The notes under the pieces were generated by a model, which had not been told where the DNA came from, made no database searches, and saw only the letters and a list, made by a program, of their open reading frames with translations. Positions 42,334 to 46,659 of a stretch of DNA of 46,659 nt are shown piece after piece (within the stretch, counting starts at the first letter, position 1; each line of letters opens with the position of its first letter). The stretch is from contig JAUXYJ010000093.1 of NCBI GenBank assembly GCA_030694465.1, forward strand, positions 1 through 46,659, read 5' to 3'. The DNA comes from Deltaproteobacteria bacterium. Lineage in GTDB: Bacteria > Myxococcota_A > Polyangia > Polyangiales > Ga0077539. The position numbers and the translations under genes were made by a program.

Positions 42334-43454
42334 GATGAAACCTCTGCGATTCTTGCGACTGCGAGGAGAGTGGACGCGGGCCCCCCAGGAGCGGGCGGCT
42401 GCGTGCGTTCGCCGATCGCGAGCGCACGAGTGAAAGTCTCAGGAGAAAGCCCGCACATTTGCGACGCACGGGGCACACCCAGTCTGAGCACGAGGTCGAC
42501 CGCGAGGGGCATGGCGGGCACGCTCTCTCTCGCGAGGGCCTCGAACACGAGGAGCTCAAGGTGAAACGCGATAAGCATCTCGGCGGCCGCGAGGGTCAAG
42601 CCGTGGTAGCTCGCTTGTACCGTGGCGGTCTCGAGACGTGTGATGCGTTTGGCGAGGGCCTCGGCGCCGCGGGCTCCGGGTCCCAGGGCGATGCGCACGG
42701 CGGCCCCGCGCAGGGGCGCGTCGACGAGCATCGAGATCATCGGTGAGGTCCAGCGAAAGGGCACAGGCTGATCGAGCCGATCGCACAGCGCGAGGTCGGT
42801 CAGCGGCGAGAGCGCGAGGGCGTGCACGGCCAAGGGCAAGAGGTCGCACTCGGGCAGCGGGTGCGCGAGGGGGGCCAAGAGGTCTAAGAGGTCGTGGCGC
42901 GTGCGGACCTCTTGCACATTGCGGAGGCTCTTCCAGGCGACCAGGCGGTTGGGGGGATTAATGCCGATGTACTGGGCGCTTCCGGCCCAGAAGGTCACCT
43001 GTGTGTCCACGCGGCCAAGGGTGCTGAGCCCCGCGCAGAGCCCATGGCGCATGGCGACCTCGGCGGCGGTCTGCGGCGGACCCACCCACTCGAGCATCCC
43101 GAGGATCCACGTGCGGGTGGTGCGACGCAATCGATCGCTCTTGACCACCTCGGGGTGGGTCATCGCGAGGAGATTGTACCACGCGACCCCGAGGGCCACG
43201 GCGTCGGGCGTGAGCGTGACAAAGTCCGTGGCAGGCCCAAGGGGCGTGAGCTGTGCGCGCACGGCGCTCACGGCGTCGCTCATGACCTTGCCGTCCACGT
43301 GAGAGAAAGACAGCCCGCTGCGCGAGATCATTTCGTCGAGTGCGCCTGGACCGAGCAAGCCGTCGACTTCGACCTTGCCACCGTGGGCGAGGGGCGTGAC
43401 AAACGTGCGCAAGAATCGGTCGAGGGCGCGCTCAGCCACCGTGGCCCTCGCCAC
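42330..43454 (-). CDS. unassigned protein 2 of the MoxR/VWA operon
   Basis: The 374-residue product starts at GTG 43454 and overlaps the upstream gene by 23 nt. It is soluble and mostly helical with some strands (VTFWAGSAQYIGINPPNRLV, AEMLIAFHLELLVFEALARE). No catalytic motif, nucleotide-binding loop or membrane segment is visible. I do not recognise the family. Tight coupling to the MoxR gene (GTGA) suggests a stoichiometric partner such as an adaptor or regulator; that is inference. Confidence 0.75.
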   Translation of the reverse strand: MARATVAERALDRFLRTFVTPLAHGGKVEVDGLLGPGALDEMISRSGLSFSHVDGKVMSDAVSAVRAQLTPLGPATDFVTLTPDAVALGVAWYNLLAMTHPEVVKSDRLRRTTRTWILGMLEWVGPPQTAAEVAMRHGLCAGLSTLGRVDTQVTFWAGSAQYIGINPPNRLVAWKSLRNVQEVRTRHDLLDLLAPLAHPLPECDLLPLAVHALALSPLTDLALCDRLDQPVPFRWTSPMISMLVDAPLRGAAVRIALGPGARGAEALAKRITRLETATVQASYHGLTLAAAEMLIAFHLELLVFEALARESVPAMPLAVDLVLRLGVPRASQMCGLSPETFTRALAIGERTQPPAPGGPASTLLAVARIAEVSS

Positions 43455-45012
43455 CTGTGCCGGGGCCCAGTTGATGAGAAGGGGCTCCTGAGGCCAGCAT
43501 TTCGGCAGAGGGATCGCGGGGCGGAGGGAGCGCGCCGCGGGCTCCGGGCGAGGTCATCGCGGCGAGCATCCCGGGGGGCGTAGGCCAGAGGTCGGGCAGG
43601 GGCCGGTCGCCATCGAGCGGCGGGGTGATCACGCTGTCTTCGTGCACTGGGATGTCGGACACGAGCAGCCGCGTCGCGGGCACAAACGCGCTCTCGGGGA
43701 CGCTGGTGAGGGGGTAGGCTCCGCCGGTGACAAACACGCGAAACCCGCTCTCGATACGCGCGATCTGGCGCAGCACTTCGGGCGGCAGCGGCGGAGAAAG
43801 GGTCATGCCGAGCGGGACAAAGACGCCGGCGCCGATCTCTTCGTAGAGCTTGCCGAGCGGGAGGTTCTGCACGCCTTCGGGGCCGTAGAGATAGATCGCG
43901 TTCTCGGTGAAGGCTGCTTGGATGCGGGCGAGGGCGCTGGGCGGGAGCACCGCGAGGGCGCGCCCGAGGGCGTCACGCTCGCTGCCGTCGACCACAAGCG
44001 CAGACACGCGGCGCGGGGGTGTCGTAGCGGGCACGACAGTGAGCGGTAGTGAAAACGAGGCCTCAATGGGCTTGAGCTTCACGTTGGCCACGGGCTGCCC
44101 TGACGGGGCCGCGATGGTGGTCACCGCTTGGACATCGATGAAGGGCGGGCGCTGCGGGAGCACCACGGCGCCGTCACCCCCGGCGCGAAAGAGCACCATC
44201 TCTTCGGAGGCAAACAGCGGCGCGCAAGAGCTCAGCGGGATGGGGTGGCGGTGGCCATACTCGACCGCGGTCCGCTCGCCATCGGGGACAAACACTTTGA
44301 CCCCCGGAAGGGATCGCAACAATTGAACAAAGCGCTGCTGGGGCTGCTGCAATTGCAATAGGTACGCGCGCTCGACCTCGGTGCTCGTTCCGCCGCGCTC
44401 CCACTCGACGAGGGCGACGCGGGCGGGGGCGTTCCAGCGGGCGAGGTAGCCGACGATGGACTCGCCGAGGCCGATGCGGGTGAGGGCATAGATCATCCGC
44501 GGCGCTTCGACCCGGGCGCGAGGCACGTGCACGGGCGCCAAGCGCAGGATCAAATCGCGCACACCCAGCGTGCGCTCAAGCTTGTACGCCTGCGAAAACC
44601 GGTCGTGATAGAGCGCGATGTCCCCAGGGTCCGCGAGCAATTCTCCTGCGTCGTAGCCAAAGGGCGCCTGGGCATCGCGGTACTTGACAAAGTGTCGCCC
44701 CGAGCCCGTGAACACCATGCCGCCGACCAAGCGCGCGACCGCGCTGATCCGGTCCATACGGTGCGACGACGAGGCCTGCACCTCGACGATCATCTCGCGG
44801 GTTCGCAAGGGCGAGAGCATCTGCAAGATGCGCATGGCATCCAGCATCTCGTCGAGGGCGCCTTCTTCGCCGGCGGCACGCAAAAAGCTGACGAGCCGCT
44901 CTGCGGATTGAAGGAGCACGAGCCCGGTAGGGCCCAAGGCAACGCCGCGCGCATCCGGGACAAGTCCCGGCGTGCGAAAGCGACTCTGATGGAGTACGAC
45001 ACGCTCGATCAC
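43432..45012 (-). CDS. unassigned protein 1 of the MoxR/VWA operon
   Basis: The 526-residue product starts at GTG 45012 with no clear ribosome site. Residues ~1-130 are helical with RTREMIVEVQASSSHRMDRI. The middle (~130-330) mixes strands and helices (YDAGELLADPGDIALYHDRF, QRFVQLLRSLPGVKVFVPDG). Residues ~330-460 look beta-rich (VSALVVDGSERDALGRALAV, NAIYLYGPEGVQNLPLG). The Pro/Gly-rich tail is disordered. No family is named. As first gene of the operon it may define what the MoxR/VWA machine works on. It diverges from the LRR gene by 94 nt, where the operon promoter should lie. Confidence 0.75.
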   Translation of the reverse strand: MIERVVLHQSRFRTPGLVPDARGVALGPTGLVLLQSAERLVSFLRAAGEEGALDEMLDAMRILQMLSPLRTREMIVEVQASSSHRMDRISAVARLVGGMVFTGSGRHFVKYRDAQAPFGYDAGELLADPGDIALYHDRFSQAYKLERTLGVRDLILRLAPVHVPRARVEAPRMIYALTRIGLGESIVGYLARWNAPARVALVEWERGGTSTEVERAYLLQLQQPQQRFVQLLRSLPGVKVFVPDGERTAVEYGHRHPIPLSSCAPLFASEEMVLFRAGGDGAVVLPQRPPFIDVQAVTTIAAPSGQPVANVKLKPIEASFSLPLTVVPATTPPRRVSALVVDGSERDALGRALAVLPPSALARIQAAFTENAIYLYGPEGVQNLPLGKLYEEIGAGVFVPLGMTLSPPLPPEVLRQIARIESGFRVFVTGGAYPLTSVPESAFVPATRLLVSDIPVHEDSVITPPLDGDRPLPDLWPTPPGMLAAMTSPGARGALPPPRDPSAEMLASGAPSHQLGPGTGGEGHGG

Positions 45013-45106
45013 GGGACGGCGGACGGTACGCAGCCGATGCCACCATGGTCAAGTACGGACTCGCGCGAACGAGGGGCCCAGGGGGAAGGTTGTCCGAAGG
45101 GACAGA

Positions 45107-46249
45107 ATGGTCGATCCTTTGGCCATGGCGCGCACAGCTCCCACGAAGAGACTCAAGGGTGCTCTGGCTACCAAGCCCAAGGCTCCCACGCCCACCGAGG
45201 ACGATCCGTTGCCCGTATGGGCGGTCAAGAAGCCGGACGCCGAGGGGGCCCTGCCAGTGCCCACAAAGCTCGCCGCGGCGATCAGCGTGGGGCTTGGGCC
45301 CAGCAACCGCAAGCACTCGCTCATCCCCAAGTTTGCCATGCGCGCGATGCGTGAGGGCACGGGCCCTTGGGGACTTGAGCGACAGCTCCAGGTCAGCGAC
45401 GGTGAGGGCCCCGAGGTGGCCCGGATCCTTGAGGTCTTCGCCGAGCACGGGCTTCCGCTGGTGGCGCTGAGCCTCTGGTATGCGGGCACTGATGCGCCGG
45501 CAAGCGCAGCGCAAGCGGGAGCCTTGCTCGAAGCAGCTCTCGCGCCTCGGTGTGTTGAGCTTATGCACAAGCTCATGGTGTTGCTGGAGGGCGTCCGGCT
45601 GGATGCCGCGGCGGCGCGCGCGCTGTCGTCGGCCGTTGGGCGCATGCCGCGTTTGCGTTCGCTTGAGGTGAACGCAAGGGGCCCTGGCGCTGCGGCGATC
45701 TTGTCAGCCGCGCCGCGGTTGCGCTCACTCAAGCTTGCGCAGGTCCCTACGGGCGACCTCGAGAGCGTCGCGCGGGCCCCCTCGCTGCGTGACCTAGAGT
45801 CCCTCGATGTGTGCCTCGAAGCGGACGACCCAGGCGTCGCGAGGTTTCTCGACAGCCCCTGGGCGAGTGGGGTGAGCGCGCTTCGGTTGAGTCGCCAGGA
45901 TGTGCGGCCCGCGGCGTACCCTGGGGTGGCAGCGCTGAGCTCGCTGAGATCGCTTGAGCTGCTGCACGTGAACCGCGAGGGGATGGCCGCGATCGCGGAT
46001 GCGTCGTTTGTGCCGCAGCTTGAGAAGCTCAAGCTCTACGACGCGCAATTTGATGACGCGATCGCAGCGCAGATGGCCGCACGGGGGCTCCCGGCGCTCA
46101 GAGAGCTCAATCTCAAGCATGGCTGCTCGATCACCGCCGTGGGGCTCGATCACTTGGTCCGTGCGGCGCCGGCGCTAAAGCTTCTTGAGTGCCCCGCGGG
46201 GCTGAAGGTGCGCGCCGGCTGGGTCAAGCGCGGCCGGGTGATTCTCTAG
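45107..46249 (+). CDS. leucine-rich-repeat-like (RNI-like) protein
   Basis: The 380-residue product starts at ATG 45107 behind AGGGA; an ATG at 45125 is possible but lacks a ribosome site. The N-terminal ~70 residues are basic and Pro-rich. From ~160 on, repeats of ~22-28 residues with a LxSLxL core are visible (MPRLRSLEVNARG, APRLRSLKLAQV, SLRSLELLHVN, LPALRELNLKHG), as in ribonuclease-inhibitor-like LRRs. These usually bind proteins. No signal peptide, so it is cytoplasmic. It diverges from the MoxR/VWA operon and could be functionally linked, though only position supports this. Confidence 0.75.
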   Translation: MVDPLAMARTAPTKRLKGALATKPKAPTPTEDDPLPVWAVKKPDAEGALPVPTKLAAAISVGLGPSNRKHSLIPKFAMRAMREGTGPWGLERQLQVSDGEGPEVARILEVFAEHGLPLVALSLWYAGTDAPASAAQAGALLEAALAPRCVELMHKLMVLLEGVRLDAAAARALSSAVGRMPRLRSLEVNARGPGAAAILSAAPRLRSLKLAQVPTGDLESVARAPSLRDLESLDVCLEADDPGVARFLDSPWASGVSALRLSRQDVRPAAYPGVAALSSLRSLELLHVNREGMAAIADASFVPQLEKLKLYDAQFDDAIAAQMAARGLPALRELNLKHGCSITAVGLDHLVRAAPALKLLECPAGLKVRAGWVKRGRVIL

Positions 46250-46265
46250 CGTACGGGGCTCGCGC

Positions 46266-46362
46266 CAGCCAACGTTGGCCGAGCGCCAGCCAACGTTGGC
46301 CGAGCGCCTGCCAACGTTGGCCGAGCGCCTGCCAACGTTGGCCGAGCGCCTGCCAACGGGTG
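46266..46362. repeat. 21-bp tandem array of a 12-bp palindrome
   Basis: Four perfect copies of GCCAACGTTGGC are centred on AACGTT at 46271, 46292, 46313 and 46334, exactly 21 bp apart. A fifth, degenerate copy (AACGGG) is at 46355. The spacer is conserved (CGAGCGCC, then AG or TG). The 21-bp spacing is two helical turns. The array lies 17 bp past the LRR stop and upstream of the gene at 46465. Confidence 0.85.
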
Positions 46363-46364
46363 CA

Positions 46365-46423
46365 CCGCCATGGTGGCCGCCATGGAGCCCGCCATGCACG
46401 CACACGCAACCCGTTGAAATCAC
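46365..46423 (+). promoter_or_regulatory. CCGCCATGGTGG / TTGAAATCAC composite element, copy 2
   Basis: CCGCCATGGTGG at 46365-46376 is followed by two more GCCATG motifs and by TTGAAATCAC at 46414-46423, 41 nt before ATG 46465. It matches copy 1 at 28923-28970 in order, orientation and distance to the start codon. Confidence 0.5.
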
Positions 46424-46464
46424 GCGGCCCTTGCGCTGGCACCCGCGCTGCATTGCGCTGCCCG

Positions 46465-46659
46465 ATGAAGTGGCACGACCTCTTCGCCAAGGGGCTCGCC
46501 GACGCGACCCTGGCGCCCCACTGCGATGTCACCCTCGAAGAATCTGTGAGCTTGGTCACGCTCGGCTTGGACATCGTCGCCGAGACTCGGGACAACCCCG
46601 AGGGCCTGCGTGAGCGCGGACTCTTGGGCCGCATGGCGATGCGCCCCTGCGTGATCGAG
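46465..46659 (+). CDS. start of a hypothetical gene, cut by window end
   Basis: The frame is open from ATG 46465 to the last base (65 codons). The translation (MKWHDLFAKGLADATLAPHC, then VTLEESVSLVTLGLDIVAET) reads as a soluble helical protein with good codon texture and no signal peptide. I do not recognise the family. The composite element upstream is shared with the small gene at 29009. The 3' end is missing. Confidence 0.55.
   Translation, partial: MKWHDLFAKGLADATLAPHCDVTLEESVSLVTLGLDIVAETRDNPEGLRERGLLGRMAMRPCVIE

Noticed and set aside
46266..46362. CRISPR array
   Set aside because: The period is 21 bp with a conserved spacer, so there are no unique spacers, and no cas genes are present. 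It is a tandem repeat.
46275..46613. Plus-strand protein built from the 21-bp repeats
   Set aside because: It has no ribosome site, and beyond the repeats it reads as Pro/Arg/His noise in conflict with the frame starting at 46465.

Overview
The window looks like a chromosomal segment from a high-GC member of the Myxococcota (Polyangia-like). Several features point there: MYXO-CTERM-like tails (Cys, hydrophobic stretch, Arg cluster) on secreted proteins, an AgmX/PglI-type TonB-like protein, a short OPX lipoprotein beside an outer-membrane beta-barrel, a minor-pilin/PilY1 cluster, many lipoproteins with Asp- or Pro-rich linkers, and heavy use of GTG starts with GTGA stop/start overlaps. No rRNA, tRNA or CRISPR array was recognised.

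Layout. 1-1.3 kb: two minus-strand orphan genes with less GC-biased sequence. 1.8-10 kb: a membrane/SRPBCC protein, an EF-Tu-like protein whose GTPase motifs are eroded, the glutathione-dependent formaldehyde pair (class III ADH and S-formylglutathione hydrolase, overlapping GTGA), a Tat-exported PhoD-like phosphatase, a small lipoprotein and a DUF2330 protein. 10.4-14.9 kb: an AgmX/GltG-like TonB-type protein, then a likely operon of a secreted helical protein, an outer-membrane beta-barrel and a short OPX lipoprotein, which matches the composite OPX/beta-barrel polysaccharide export system. 15-18 kb: a secreted matrixin-type metalloprotease with an overlapping partner gene, and another outer-membrane protein. 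18.4-21 kb: a decayed phage head module, namely a DUF2213 prohead protease truncated at its 3' end by an ISAs1-type transposase fragment, and a MuF head protein fused to a C-terminal HExxH zincin-like domain. 21-25.5 kb: a Crp/Fnr-like regulator, a small membrane protein, and two unrelated lipoproteins that share a ~93-109 nt element just upstream of their starts.

25.7-30.3 kb: a membrane iron-sulfur module. It has a NapH-NapG-like fused polyferredoxin, a Tat-signal DUF362 protein overlapping it by ATGA, and a DUF6599 lipoprotein. 30.4-37.8 kb: a type IV pilus minor-pilin operon (FimT/GspH, PilV, PilW, PilX, PilY1) followed by a lipoprotein. 37.8-45 kb: a tightly packed five-gene minus-strand operon around a RavA-like MoxR AAA+ ATPase and a VWA protein, with a helical/HEAT-repeat protein and two proteins I cannot assign. 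It is the best candidate here for a poorly described system. 45.1-46.7 kb: a leucine-rich-repeat-like protein, a 21-bp-period palindrome array and the start of a gene that runs off the window.

Several intergenic repeats recur: a 16-bp perfect palindrome CCGGCGACGTCGCCGG (four copies), a composite CCGCCATGGTGG...TTGAAATCACG element (two copies, each upstream of a small ORF), and the duplicated lipoprotein leader element. All assignments are from reading the sequence; no database search was possible.
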